The notes beneath the pieces were generated by a model, which saw nothing but the letters and a program-made list of their open reading frames with translations, did not search any database and had not been told where the DNA came from. Shown here in pieces: positions 7,184-17,363 of a stretch of 64,000 nucleotides of DNA. The DNA comes from Terrirubrum flagellatum (GTDB lineage Bacteria; Pseudomonadota; Alphaproteobacteria; Rhizobiales; Beijerinckiaceae), in NCBI RefSeq assembly GCF_022059845.1, contig NZ_CP091851.1, positions 682,001 through 746,000 on the forward strand. The letters are read 5' to 3'. The position numbers and the translations under genes are program-made. Position 1 is the first letter of the stretch. Each line of letters begins with the position of its first letter.

Positions 7184-9028
7184 TTATTCGCCCTGTCCGC
7201 CGGCGGCGCGGGCCTGTCCCTTTTCCTGGTTCTTCTCCTGGATGCGCGCCATGCGCGCCCTGAGCTTGCTGCGCGCGTCGGCGCGGCCGGCGGGCTCGAT
7301 CTTGTTGATCTCCGCCCTGTTGCGGTCGCGGACCTCATGCACCTGCGCCAGCACGAGCCCCATCGGCGCGCCGAGGCCAACGAGCAGCGCTTCCGAAAGC
7401 TGCAAGCTCGCTTCGAAGGTCTCGGGCACGGCTTCGTCGACGCCCTGCGCATGCAGCGCGCGGGCGTGCGCCATATCGCGGGCGCGGGCGATGATGAGAA
7501 TGTCCGATCTCTCTGCGCGCACGGCGGCGACGATGCGCTCCACCGGCTTCTGCGGATTGAGCGAGATCACCACGGCGCGCGCCCGCGCGATGCCGCAGCG
7601 GCGCAGAAATTCCGGCCGCGTCGCATCGCCGTAATAGATGCGCCGGCCGGCCTCGCGCTTGGCGGCGACGCGGGCCAGATCCTCGTCGATCGCGTTGAAG
7701 GGAATCTTGAACTCATCGAGCATCGAGCCGATGAGCTGGCCGGCGCGGCCATAGCCAAGCAGCAGCACGCGCGAGACGTCGTCTTCCGGCGGCGGCTCGA
7801 AATCGGCCGCGGGCGCGGCTTCGGCGCGCGCGCGTGGATTGAGCTTCGCGCCGATGAGAGCGAGCAGCGGCGTCGTCGCCATAGAGAGAGACGCGACGGC
7901 GAGACCGATCGACGCCATGTCAGCAGGCATCGCGCCATTCTCGCCGGCGGCGGCGAGAACGACGAAGGCGAATTCGCCGCCGGCCGCGAGCAGCAGGCTG
8001 GTTTCGAGCGAGGCGCGAACGCCGATGCGGTAGAGCCGCGCGAGCAAGTAGAGCAGAGCCGCCTTGATCAGCATCATGCCAAGCGTCAGCGCGACGATCA
8101 CATGCGGACGGCGCAGCACTTCGCCGAGATCGATGCTCATGCCGACGAAAAAGAAGAACACGCCGAGCAGAAGCCCGCGGAACGGCTCGATCGTCACCTC
8201 GATCTCGCGGCGATATTCAGTCTCCGCCAGCAGCAGCCCGGCGATGAAGGCGCCAAGCGCCATCGACAATCCCGCCATGGCGCTGACCTGCGCCGTCGCC
8301 GCAATAACGAGCAGGCAGGCGGCCATGAACATGTCGGTCGATTTCTGCTCGACCACGAGCCGGAACAGCGGCCTGAGCGCGAGACGCCCGACGCCGATGA
8401 TGACGACGATTGCGATCGCGACTTTCGCTACGGCAAGCCCCAGCCCGCCAGCGAGATTGGACTGATCGCCGGAGAGCACGCCGATCACGAACAGAATCGG
8501 GATGACGGCGATGTCCTGAAAGAGGAGCACGGCGAAGCTGGCGCGGCCGGCGGTGGAACGCAGCCTTTTCGATTTCGCCAGCACCTCGATGACGATCGCG
8601 GTCGAGGACAGCGCGAGCGCCGCGCCGATGATCGCCGCGGGGCGGATCGGCAATCCCCAGAGGATCGCCGCGACGGCGAGCGCGGTCGCGGTCGCCGCGA
8701 CCTGAAGCGCGCCGAGTCCGAAGACGAGGCGACGCATGGTCGTCATGCGCTCGAACGAGAGTTCGAGCCCGATCATGAACATCAGAACCACGATACCGAA
8801 TTCAGCGACGCCGGCGATGCGTTCGCGGCTTGTCACCGCGAAGGGTTCGAGAAGGCTCCATTTCGAGGCCAGCGCGCCGAGCGCGTCGGGGCCGAAGACG
8901 ACGCCGGCGAGGAGATAGCCGAGCACGGGGTTGACGTTGAGGCGTGCGATCAGCGGAACGACGACGCCCGCAGTCGCGAGAATGACGACGGCTTCCTTGA
9001 CCGCGATGGCTTCTGAGATTCCGGACAT
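7184..9028 (-). CDS. CPA2 family monovalent cation:proton antiporter with RCK/TrkA-N domain (Kef-type)
   Basis: The 614-residue inner-membrane protein has about 12 hydrophobic segments across residues 8-393, including the Kef/CPA2 signatures GYLLAGVVFGP (37-47) and LLFQDIAVIP (168-177). A cytoplasmic Rossmann domain follows, with GYGRAG at 425-430 that would bind nucleotide and gate transport. This arrangement is that of KefB/KefC-like K+ efflux systems, which exchange K+ or Na+ for H+ and protect against electrophiles or alkaline pH. No KefF/KefG partner is adjacent, so I do not assign KefB or KefC. The Rossmann motif is complete and the length is standard. Confidence 0.88.
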   Translation of the reverse strand: MSGISEAIAVKEAVVILATAGVVVPLIARLNVNPVLGYLLAGVVFGPDALGALASKWSLLEPFAVTSRERIAGVAEFGIVVLMFMIGLELSFERMTTMRRLVFGLGALQVAATATALAVAAILWGLPIRPAAIIGAALALSSTAIVIEVLAKSKRLRSTAGRASFAVLLFQDIAVIPILFVIGVLSGDQSNLAGGLGLAVAKVAIAIVVIIGVGRLALRPLFRLVVEQKSTDMFMAACLLVIAATAQVSAMAGLSMALGAFIAGLLLAETEYRREIEVTIEPFRGLLLGVFFFFVGMSIDLGEVLRRPHVIVALTLGMMLIKAALLYLLARLYRIGVRASLETSLLLAAGGEFAFVVLAAAGENGAMPADMASIGLAVASLSMATTPLLALIGAKLNPRARAEAAPAADFEPPPEDDVSRVLLLGYGRAGQLIGSMLDEFKIPFNAIDEDLARVAAKREAGRRIYYGDATRPEFLRRCGIARARAVVISLNPQKPVERIVAAVRAERSDILIIARARDMAHARALHAQGVDEAVPETFEASLQLSEALLVGLGAPMGLVLAQVHEVRDRNRAEINKIEPAGRADARSKLRARMARIQEKNQEKGQARAAGGQGE

Positions 9029-9094
9029 GAGGCGAAGATGGCGGCAAAGCCTCTTCGCGTCGATGAAAATCCTTCCGCTTTTAGCGCAGAGGGA

Positions 9095-10339
9095 TCAGCG
9101 CGTCTGCTGCGCGCTCTTCTGCAACTCTTGCTTTTCGCTGCAGGCGGCGAGCATCGGCGCGACATTGTCGGCGAAACCCGTGGTCTCCACCTTCAACACG
9201 TCGCGCTTGCCTGTCGCGGCGGCCTGAGACTGCGGCGCGAATGTGAACTGGCCGGCGCTCGCGACGATGCGTCCGATCTGGTCGGGATTAAGCGAGGCGC
9301 GGATCCAGAAGGAGGAGCCGAAGCCGATCGCGATCTGCGAGATGTCGACCGGCCGCTCCACCAGATCAAAGCCGCCCGCCGCGATGATCTGCTGCGCCAG
9401 CGCTTTCTGCCGCGCTTCCGGCATGCCGCGCAACGTGATCTGCATGCCGTAGCGGCCCTGCGGCGCGCAGGCGACGGCGACGCGCAGGAAATCGGCGTCG
9501 CTGACGAGAATCGATTCGCGCCATTCGCCCGACGGGCGCGGCGGGCTCCAGCGCCGGTCGATCGGCAGCGCGGCGGTCGTTGCAGCGGCCGGGCGCGCAG
9601 GGGCGGGAGTAGCTTGCGGCTGCGAGGCCACGGTTTCGGTCGCGGCGCGCGGATTGCGCAGAAGCTTCGGCAGCGTCGAGGCCGGCGCGGTCACCACGCG
9701 CCATTCGGCGAGCGTCTCATGCGGAATGAAATCGACCTTCTCGAAGGGCACGTTGAGCTGCGCCTCGACGAGGCGCTGGTCGATGCTCATTTCACGCGCA
9801 TAGGCGAGCCATTCCGAGACCGTCTTCAACTGGCCGCGCATGTCGCGGACGGTGACGGCGTTGTCGAGATTTCTGAAACCTTCTGATGTCGGCGAAAACT
9901 GATGCACGCCGAAGACCGTGCCGGGTGAGATGCGCCGCTCCACGCCGGCGGCGAGCACCGAATTACACATGGAGATGCATGCGCCCGGACGTATCTCGAT
10001 CGCGCCATCGGGCCGCTCCGCGACCTTCCCGGCGATGACGGACGCTTGCATCGCGCGTAGCCGGCGACCCAGCGCCCAGCCGGTTGAAACCTTGCCGCCG
10101 CCGGAATCGATGATGAAGTAGAACGGCTTGCCGCCGATCTTCTCGCGCGCGACGAAGTCATTGAATTTCGTCAGCGTATCGGGGCCGATGCCGCCATTCG
10201 CCTGCACGACGTCGCAGTTGCGGCAGAGGTTCGGAGCATCAACTCGCGCGAAGGTCATTTCGCCGCCGGCGGGAACGCCTTGCGCGCGCGCCGGCGCCAG
10301 GCTGGCGAGAACGAGAAAGGCGATGGCGGTTCCGCGCAT
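9095..10339 (-). CDS. periplasmic ClpP/crotonase-fold protein (COG3904-like)
   Basis: The 414-residue protein begins with a signal peptide (residues 1-20, ending ARAQ). The ATG at 10339 was chosen because GGGAGC lies 8 bases upstream and it starts directly with the signal. Residues 73-150 show the ClpP-like core: IIDSGGG (76-82), then GACISMC (119-125), whose Ser123 fits the nucleophile position, and GVHQF (144-148), whose His146 fits the acid/base position. COG3904 proteins of this kind are predicted periplasmic proteases or binding proteins of unknown substrate. The rest, from about 200, is of unknown fold with an Ala/Pro-rich stretch near 245-275. Confidence 0.72.
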   Translation of the reverse strand: MRGTAIAFLVLASLAPARAQGVPAGGEMTFARVDAPNLCRNCDVVQANGGIGPDTLTKFNDFVAREKIGGKPFYFIIDSGGGKVSTGWALGRRLRAMQASVIAGKVAERPDGAIEIRPGACISMCNSVLAAGVERRISPGTVFGVHQFSPTSEGFRNLDNAVTVRDMRGQLKTVSEWLAYAREMSIDQRLVEAQLNVPFEKVDFIPHETLAEWRVVTAPASTLPKLLRNPRAATETVASQPQATPAPARPAAATTAALPIDRRWSPPRPSGEWRESILVSDADFLRVAVACAPQGRYGMQITLRGMPEARQKALAQQIIAAGGFDLVERPVDISQIAIGFGSSFWIRASLNPDQIGRIVASAGQFTFAPQSQAAATGKRDVLKVETTGFADNVAPMLAACSEKQELQKSAQQTR

Positions 10340-10514
10340 GACGCGAGCTCCCGACGGATGATCTTGCCCCCGAACGCGACCCTGCTCCGAAGCTCGCCGC
10401 CGCTCAGTGCGTCCGCGCACCCGCGAGCAGTTCCCGCTTGCGGCGAGCCGAACCGTTGCGGTCCGGTCCCTCGCCCCCTAGAACGAAGATCGAATTCCTC
10501 CGATCGGGCTTTCA

Positions 10515-11363
<849 letters not shown>

Positions 11364-11476
11364 AGCGCATGCTTAATGAGATATGAATTTCTTTCGCGGC
11401 CTTTGCCACGAAGCATTGGAATAAATTTGAAACAATTGTGACAGGCTGCATGGGCCTCTTGAAGGAGAGTGATCCC

Positions 11477-11629
11477 ATGCTGTCGGATCTGACTCACATC
11501 GAATGGCCCTGGCTCAGGCTCATCATCTTCGCCTGCGTCGTTCCCCTGATCTGGTGTTTCCTGCTGGTGCAGATCGCCGCTGACGCCGCTCGCGCGCCGG
11601 CGCGCGTCCGGAGCCGCAAGCGCAACTGA
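11477..11629 (+). CDS. small single-pass membrane protein (50 aa)
   Basis: An ATG at 11477 with GAAGGAGAG 7 bases upstream opens a 50-residue frame with one strong membrane helix (about residues 14-35, LRLIIFACVVPLIW...) and a very basic tail ending RVRSRKRN, which predicts a cytoplasmic C-terminus. The good ribosome site and clean topology support a real gene. It matches no family I know. It lies between the MoxR and SixA genes on the same strand, but the gaps (113 and 83 bases) do not require co-transcription. Confidence 0.5.
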   Translation: MLSDLTHIEWPWLRLIIFACVVPLIWCFLLVQIAADAARAPARVRSRKRN

Positions 11630-11712
11630 TCGCGGGATGACAGGCCCTGCGGCGTTGAAACAGGCGCTGCCGGCAGGTTTGTGTCTGCGCCGGATTCGCT
11701 TAAATTGCAGCG

Positions 11713-12240
11713 ATGCGCCGCCTCATCCTGCTTCGCCACGCCAAATCCGACTGGCCGCAAAACACGCCCGACCATGACCGGCCGCTTGCGGCGCGGGGAC
11801 GCGATCAGGCGCCGCTGATCGGGCGCTATCTCGCGGAAGAGTTGATCACCCCTGATCTCGCGATCGTCTCGACGGCGCGACGCGCGCAGGAAACATGGTC
11901 TCTCGTCAAAGAGGCCTTCCCGGAAAATGTCGCGCAGCGCGATGAGCCGCGCCTGTTCGCCGCCGCGGCTGATCTCATCATCGCGCTGGTTCAGGGCGCG
12001 AACTCGACGGCCCGCACCATCATCTGCGTCGGTCACAATCCCGGATTTCATGATGCGGCGCGCATGTTGACCGGGCATGGCGATCGCTACGCCTTCTCGC
12101 GCATGCAGGCGCATTTTCCGACCTGCGCGTTTGCCGTGATCGACTTCGACATCGAGGATTGGGCGGCCGTCGCGCCAGGTGAAGGCCGTCTCGATCGCTT
12201 CCTCACGCCGAAGATGCTGGGCGGCGAGGACGCGCCATAA
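11713..12240 (+). CDS. SixA-type histidine phosphatase family protein
   Basis: The 175-residue cytoplasmic protein opens with LILLRHAKSDW, the RHG-like motif of the histidine phosphatase superfamily in the RHAKS form of SixA proteins; His9 is the expected phosphate acceptor. The second catalytic histidine is His108 in CVGHNPG. SixA homologues remove phosphate from phosphohistidine on phosphotransfer proteins. A target such as the PTSNtr or a CckA-ChpT relay is possible, but nothing in the sequence shows it. It immediately precedes the flagellar cluster. Confidence 0.8.
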   Translation: MRRLILLRHAKSDWPQNTPDHDRPLAARGRDQAPLIGRYLAEELITPDLAIVSTARRAQETWSLVKEAFPENVAQRDEPRLFAAAADLIIALVQGANSTARTIICVGHNPGFHDAARMLTGHGDRYAFSRMQAHFPTCAFAVIDFDIEDWAAVAPGEGRLDRFLTPKMLGGEDAP

Positions 12241-12252
12241 AACGGGGAGGAA

Positions 12253-12271
12253 GTCGGCAATTCCTGCCGAC
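12253..12271. promoter_or_regulatory. ftr-like palindrome upstream of flgE (site D)
   Basis: GTCGGCA-N5-TGCCGAC is a perfect 7+7 inverted repeat. It shares the core CGGC-N7-GCCG with palindromes at 20901, 26712 and 38435, all in flagellar control regions. Its centre lies 94 bases upstream of the -24 element of the flgE sigma-54 promoter, where an activator of the NtrC/FlbD type would bind. Confidence 0.65.
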
Positions 12272-12354
12272 CCCACGTATGAATCCACGACGAATCTGCC
12301 GCCTCCGCCAAATCAGGCGCAGAATAACATATTGAAATAATTCGCCGATGTTGC

Positions 12355-12370
12355 TGGCATAGCGATTGCG
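12355..12370 (+). promoter_or_regulatory. sigma-54 promoter of flgE
   Basis: TGGCAT-N5-TTGCG has GG at -24 and GC at -12 separated by exactly 10 bases, the invariant spacing for sigma-54. Transcription would start near 12381, leaving a 47-base leader before the flgE ATG. Confidence 0.7.
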
Positions 12371-12427
12371 AAACAAGCCCCGGAGCATGCCGCGGAAATC
12401 GGTTCCGCGCCGCCAGAGGGCTGTAGT

Positions 12428-13813
12428 ATGGGCGTTTTCGGTGCGATGATCACGGCGGTGTCGGGGCTGCAGGCGCAGTCCTACGCGCTGGAAAACATCT
12501 CGGGCAACATCGCGAACTCGCAGACGACGGGATTCAAGCGCGTCGACACCGGATTCCTTGATCTCGTGACGGACGCGCCGCGCAACCAGAGCGTCGCCGG
12601 CTCGACGCTGTCCTTCTCGCGCGCCACCAACACCGTGCAGGGCGACGTGCAGACCACGGGCATCCCGACCAACATCGCGCTTAACGGCCAAGGCTACTTC
12701 GTCGTCGGCGAGCGCACCGGCACCAATGGCGACACGCCGGTCTTCTCGAACAATCAATTCTATACGCGGCGCGGCGACTTCGCGCTCGACAAGAACGGTT
12801 ATCTCGTCAATGGCAGCGGATATTATCTGCGCGGCGCGACGATCGATCCGCAGACCGGCACGACGGTCACAGCCTCGACCGACCTGATCAAAATTCCTTC
12901 CTCGCAATTGTCGGCGCGGCAGACGAGTGAAGTGCTCTATAGCGGCAACCTGCCGAGCCTGCCTCAGACGAACTATCAGAAGACCAATGGCGGCGCGACG
13001 TCCGAACTGATCCAGCCCTCGACCTACACCACCGATCCCGTGGCGACGGGAACCGTGATCGCTTCCGACGACGACACGTTCCTCAATCAGAGCCTCGCGG
13101 CCGGCTCAATGACGATCTACAACGATATCGGCGCGCCGGTGAACGTGCAGATGCGCTGGGCCAAGGTGTCTGATCCCGCCTACACCACTTCGAATCCCGC
13201 GTTCGGCAGCACCGAAGCGACCTGGCAGCTCTTCTATCAATCGAATTCGACAGCGACAGGTTCGGCGGTTCAGTGGACGCGGCTCGGCACCAATTTCACC
13301 TTCGCGTCGAGCGGCCAAATGACCTCGCCGACAACCGTCAATTCGAACGTCACGGTTGATGGCGTGACGGTGACGGGCGTCGATTTCACCTTCCCGACGC
13401 TGACGCAGTTCTCCGACGCCAACGGCCAGATCACCAACAGCTCGGTGACCCAGAATGGCTATTCCGCCGGCGAGCTGCTGAGCGTCGCCGTCGGCGCCGA
13501 CGGCCGCATCTCTGGCACTTACTCCAACGGCCAGGTTGCGCCTCTGGCGCAAATCGCGGTCGTGCAGTTCCAGGCCGACGACGCGCTGAAGCGGCGTGAA
13601 GGCGGCGCCTTCGAGCAGACGCTCGAATCCGGCCAGCCGACGCTGGGCCTCGGCGGCGCCACGCTGGTCGGCGGTTCGCTCGAAGCGTCGAACACCGACA
13701 TCGCGGACGAATTCTCCAAGATGATCGTGACGCAACAGGCCTACAGCGCCAATACGCGCGTGATTTCGACCGCGCAGCAGATGCTGCAGGACACGATCAA
13801 CATTATCCGGTGA
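12428..13813 (+). CDS. flgE: flagellar hook protein FlgE
   Basis: The 461-residue protein starts GVFGAMITAVSGLQAQSYAL followed by ENISGNIANSQTTGFKR, the N-terminal rod/hook motif, and ends with the matching C-terminal helix (DEFSKMIVTQQAYSANTRVI). A long central part rich in Ser/Thr/Asn forms the hook body domains. FlgE polymerises into the hook outside the cell after export by the flagellar type III apparatus. The order flgE-flgK-flgL, with 29- and 16-base gaps, indicates one operon for hook and hook-filament junction. Expression probably needs sigma-54 and the upstream palindrome at 12253. Confidence 0.9.
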   Translation: MGVFGAMITAVSGLQAQSYALENISGNIANSQTTGFKRVDTGFLDLVTDAPRNQSVAGSTLSFSRATNTVQGDVQTTGIPTNIALNGQGYFVVGERTGTNGDTPVFSNNQFYTRRGDFALDKNGYLVNGSGYYLRGATIDPQTGTTVTASTDLIKIPSSQLSARQTSEVLYSGNLPSLPQTNYQKTNGGATSELIQPSTYTTDPVATGTVIASDDDTFLNQSLAAGSMTIYNDIGAPVNVQMRWAKVSDPAYTTSNPAFGSTEATWQLFYQSNSTATGSAVQWTRLGTNFTFASSGQMTSPTTVNSNVTVDGVTVTGVDFTFPTLTQFSDANGQITNSSVTQNGYSAGELLSVAVGADGRISGTYSNGQVAPLAQIAVVQFQADDALKRREGGAFEQTLESGQPTLGLGGATLVGGSLEASNTDIADEFSKMIVTQQAYSANTRVISTAQQMLQDTINIIR

Positions 13814-13842
13814 GTCAGGCGTTCTAACCAGCGAGGTCCGCC

Positions 13843-15690
13843 ATGGGTATCGGCGCGGTCTTCAATGCGGCGACCTCGGGCCTGCGCGTCTCGCAAGGCG
13901 CCGTCGAGGTCGTTTCGCAGAACATTGCGAATGCGAATTCGGTCGGCTTCACGCGTCGTCAGTATGTGCAGACGCAATCGGTGGCCGGCGACAGGACCGT
14001 TGGCGCGCGGACCGTCGGGATCACGCGGGCGCTCGATACGTTGGTGCAGCGACAATTGCGGCAGGAGACCGGCAGCGCCGGCTATACCGGCGTCGCGGCG
14101 CAGTATCAGAAAGCGCTCGACCAGATTTTCGGTTCGCCCGGCGGCGATAATTCGCTCGACACGATCTTCAACAAGTTCACACAGTCGCTGCAGACGCTGA
14201 CGGCGGATCCGTCCTCCGCCACCAATCGCAGCGCCGTTCTTTCGGCGGCCAATGCGCTCGCTTCGACGCTGAACACCGCGTCGAGCGACGTGCAGGGCTT
14301 GCGCAAGCAGGCGGAGTCGGCGATCGGCACCACGGTCGATCGTGTCAACGATCTCCTTGGAGAAATCGCCAGCGTCAACGCGCAGGTGGTCGCGAGCGGC
14401 AATACATCCGCAGCGCTGCTGGACCAGCGCGACGCGGCCATCGACGAATTGTCCAAATATATGGACGTCAAGGTGACGCAGGGCGAAAACGGCAGCGTCA
14501 CGGTCGCGACTGCGAACGGCACGACTTTGTTCAACGGCACGCAGGCGATGAAGCTGTCGTTCGACGAGCGCAGCACGATCGGGCCGCAGGCGCTCTATTC
14601 GACCGATCCGACGCAGCGCGGCGTGGGGACAATTACTCTCTCGGACGGCTCCGGCTCATCGATCGATCTGATCGCGAATGGCTCCATCCGCTCCGGTTCG
14701 CTCGCCGGCCTGATCGAAATGCGCGACAAGACGCTCGTGCAGGCGCAGGACCAGCTCGATGCGATCGCCGCCAACATGTCGCTTTCCCTGTCGAACCGGC
14801 AGGCGACCACGACGGCGGTCACATCTGGGTCGCAGACGGGCTACGACATCGATCTCTCGACGCTGCCCGCGAGCGGCAATGCGTTGAGCTTCTCCTATAC
14901 CGACAGCACCGGAGCGACGAAGACCGTCAAGGTCATCCGCGTCGAGGATGCGAGCCAGCTTCCTCTCGCCAATGACGGCAGCGCCGATCAGGTGATCGGC
15001 ATGAGCTTCGCCGGCGGCGTCGCCAGCATCGCGAGCCAGTTGAACACGGCGCTCAATCCCAATCTGAGTTTTTCGAACACAGGCTCGACGCTCAGGGTTC
15101 TCGACAACGGCTTGACGACGGTGATGAAGAGCGCCGGCGCCGAAATCACCAACACGGCGCTGACGGGATCGGGCGCCGAAGTTCCGCTGTTTTATGACCT
15201 CGGCAACCAGTCCGTCTTCACCGGCAGCTATGATGGCGGCTCGAAGACGCTCGGTTTCGCCGCGCGCATCGCGGTCAATCCCGCGATCGCCGCCGATGCG
15301 TCGAAGCTCGTCGTCTATCAGACGTCGCCTCTGACGCCCTCGGGCGACACGACGCGCGCGCAGCTCATGCTCGACCGGCTGACGTCGGCGACGCGCACCG
15401 TCGCGACGACGACGGGCCTTGGCGGGACGGGATCGCCTTTCTCCGGCACGATCGCCGCGCTGACCCAGCGCGTGGTGGAATATCGCGGCGCGGCGTCAGA
15501 AGCTGCGACGCAGCTCGACACTGGCCAGAATGTCGCGCTCTCCGCCGTCCAGTCGCGCTACGCCGAGGATGCGAGCGTAAATATCGATTCTGAAATGGCG
15601 CAGCTCACGCAGCTCCAGAACGCCTACGCCGCGAATGCGCGCGTGTTCACGGCGGCCAAGGAGATGCTTGACCTGTTGCTGCAGATTTAG
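13843..15690 (+). CDS. flgK: flagellar hook-associated protein 1 FlgK
   Basis: The 615-residue protein has the FlgK N-terminal block (GIGAVFNAATSGLRVSQGAV, then VSQNIANANSVGFTRRQYV). The distinctive central motif GEIASVNAQVVASGNTSAALLDQRD is at about 170-196, with a DELSKYMDVKV segment after it. The C-terminal helix is MAQLTQLQNAYAANARV. FlgK is the first junction protein between hook and filament. It is preceded by GAGG 7 bases from the ATG and followed after 16 bases by flgL. Confidence 0.93.
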   Translation: MGIGAVFNAATSGLRVSQGAVEVVSQNIANANSVGFTRRQYVQTQSVAGDRTVGARTVGITRALDTLVQRQLRQETGSAGYTGVAAQYQKALDQIFGSPGGDNSLDTIFNKFTQSLQTLTADPSSATNRSAVLSAANALASTLNTASSDVQGLRKQAESAIGTTVDRVNDLLGEIASVNAQVVASGNTSAALLDQRDAAIDELSKYMDVKVTQGENGSVTVATANGTTLFNGTQAMKLSFDERSTIGPQALYSTDPTQRGVGTITLSDGSGSSIDLIANGSIRSGSLAGLIEMRDKTLVQAQDQLDAIAANMSLSLSNRQATTTAVTSGSQTGYDIDLSTLPASGNALSFSYTDSTGATKTVKVIRVEDASQLPLANDGSADQVIGMSFAGGVASIASQLNTALNPNLSFSNTGSTLRVLDNGLTTVMKSAGAEITNTALTGSGAEVPLFYDLGNQSVFTGSYDGGSKTLGFAARIAVNPAIAADASKLVVYQTSPLTPSGDTTRAQLMLDRLTSATRTVATTTGLGGTGSPFSGTIAALTQRVVEYRGAASEAATQLDTGQNVALSAVQSRYAEDASVNIDSEMAQLTQLQNAYAANARVFTAAKEMLDLLLQI

Positions 15691-15706
15691 AGCGTGAGGT
15701 TGCGTC

Positions 15707-17227
15707 ATGGTGTCTGCTCCCTTCTCCGCCACATCCTACGCCTCCTTCTCGGCCGGCCTGATGAAGGATTTGCGCAATTCGCTCACCGACCTTCAGCGCC
15801 AGCTTTCGACCGGCCAGAAGTCGCTGACCTATGGCGGTCTGGGGCAGGACCGTTTCGCGAGCCTGAACTACAACGCCAAACTCAGCACGTTGAACGGCTA
15901 TTCCAATGTCATTCAGAGCAGCAGCTTCCGGCTCTCGATGATGGATACGGCGCTCAATAATTTCAGCTCGACGATCCAGAGCGCGCAGACGGCGGCGACC
16001 GCCGGCAGCTACGAGCCGGATGCTTCCGGGCGGCCGATCGCGCAGGTGTCAGCGGACGATCAGATCAAGATGATGATCGATCTGATGAACACCGACATCA
16101 GCGGGCAGTATCTCTTCTCGGGCCGCAGCTCCGATACGAAGCCCGTTCTCGGCTATGACGCGATCATGAATGGAACCGCAGGCAAGGCGGGCGTAAAGCA
16201 GATGATCGCCGAGCGCCAGGCGGCTGATCTCGGAACCGGCGGTCTTGGCCGGCTCGAGGCGCCAAGCATTTCAGGCTCGACGGTGACGCTGCAACGCGAC
16301 GCCACCAATACGGGCCCGTTCGGCTTCACCATCTCCGGCGTCTCCACCACGTCAGCGAATATCGCGACCAGTGGACCGGCCGGCGCGCAGCAGACGACGA
16401 CGATCAATTTCACAGGCCAGCCGAACGACGCCGACACGGTCACGGTCACGCTGACCTTGCCTGACGGCAGCACGCAGGATGTGACGTTGAAGGCGGCGCA
16501 ATCGACACCGGTTCCGACCAACGGCTTCCTGATCGGCGCAACGCCCGCGGCGACCGCGGCGAATTTCCAGACCGCGCTTCAGACGGCCGTGCAGAAGCAG
16601 GCGGAAACGAGCCTCAAGGCGTCGTCTTCCATCGTTGCGTCGCAGGCCTTTTTTGCGGGATCGAATTCGTCTCCGCCGCAGCGCGTGCCGTCGCCGGCCG
16701 CAAGCGCGACGGGCCTCGTCGCCGGCACGAGCGCCAACACGGTGATCTGGTATCAGGGCGACGACGACACGACGTCATTTCCAAACGCCCGCTCCACCGC
16801 GACGGCGAAAGTTGGCGACGCGCTGACTGTGAACACCGGCGCGCGCGCCAATGAAGCCGCCTTCCAGCAATCCTTTGCGATGCTGGCGGCGCTGTCGCTC
16901 ACCGACGTTGCGCCTTCCGATCCGAACGGCCAGGAGCGCTACGCAGCGCTCACGCAAAGGGTCGGCAACGGATTGTCCTTCCCGAACAACATGCAGTCGG
17001 TGAAGTCGGTGCAGATGGAGCTTGCGAACTCGAATTCGTCGATCAACACGGCGAAGGATCGTCTGACGGCGACGAAGAACGTCATCCAGGCGTCGCTCGA
17101 CAAGATCCAGAACACCGATGATCAGGAGGTCACGGCCTCGATCCTTGCGCTGCAAACCAGGCTCGAAGCAACCTATTCGACGACGGCTACGCTTTCCGGT
17201 CTGTCGCTGACGAAATTTCTGTCCTGA
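15707..17227 (+). CDS. flgL: flagellar hook-associated protein 3 FlgL
   Basis: The 506-residue protein resembles flagellin at both ends: LRNSLTDLQRQLSTGQKSL near the N-terminus and an ALQTRLEATYSTTATLSGL segment at the C-terminus. It has the FlgL-type DLMNTDISGQYLFSGRSSDT block near residue 125. FlgL is the second junction protein, on which the filament assembles. At 506 residues it is longer than enterobacterial FlgL (about 317) because of an expanded Thr/Ala-rich central domain, which is common in Rhizobiales. Last gene of the flgE operon. Confidence 0.88.
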   Translation: MVSAPFSATSYASFSAGLMKDLRNSLTDLQRQLSTGQKSLTYGGLGQDRFASLNYNAKLSTLNGYSNVIQSSSFRLSMMDTALNNFSSTIQSAQTAATAGSYEPDASGRPIAQVSADDQIKMMIDLMNTDISGQYLFSGRSSDTKPVLGYDAIMNGTAGKAGVKQMIAERQAADLGTGGLGRLEAPSISGSTVTLQRDATNTGPFGFTISGVSTTSANIATSGPAGAQQTTTINFTGQPNDADTVTVTLTLPDGSTQDVTLKAAQSTPVPTNGFLIGATPAATAANFQTALQTAVQKQAETSLKASSSIVASQAFFAGSNSSPPQRVPSPAASATGLVAGTSANTVIWYQGDDDTTSFPNARSTATAKVGDALTVNTGARANEAAFQQSFAMLAALSLTDVAPSDPNGQERYAALTQRVGNGLSFPNNMQSVKSVQMELANSNSSINTAKDRLTATKNVIQASLDKIQNTDDQEVTASILALQTRLEATYSTTATLSGLSLTKFLS

Positions 17228-17304
17228 CGCTTCGCCCGAGCGCGTCGCGAACCAGAGCGGCGCGCATTCAAATCGGATCGCCCGCCGCTCTATTGCTTTT
17301 TGTC

Positions 17305-17352
17305 GCAGCGTTCTTGCGGAAAACCGGGTTCCACTTTTCCGCACGCTGCTCC
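17305..17352. repeat. single-hairpin member of the ACCGGTT repeat family
   Basis: Arms GCAGCGT (17305-17311) and ACGCTGC (17343-17349) enclose GGAAAACCGGGTTCCACTTT, the same core as at 2177. It lies in the 136-base gap between convergent flgL and flbT, 12 bases from the flbT stop. Confidence 0.65.
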
Positions 17353-17363
17353 AGGGAAGCGGC

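Noticed and set aside
7337-9016. Long open frame on the plus strand (559 codons) opposite the antiporter gene
   Set aside because: Antisense shadow of a high-G+C gene: His/Arg/Asp-rich low-complexity translation and no family resemblance, while the minus strand encodes a clear CPA2 antiporter.
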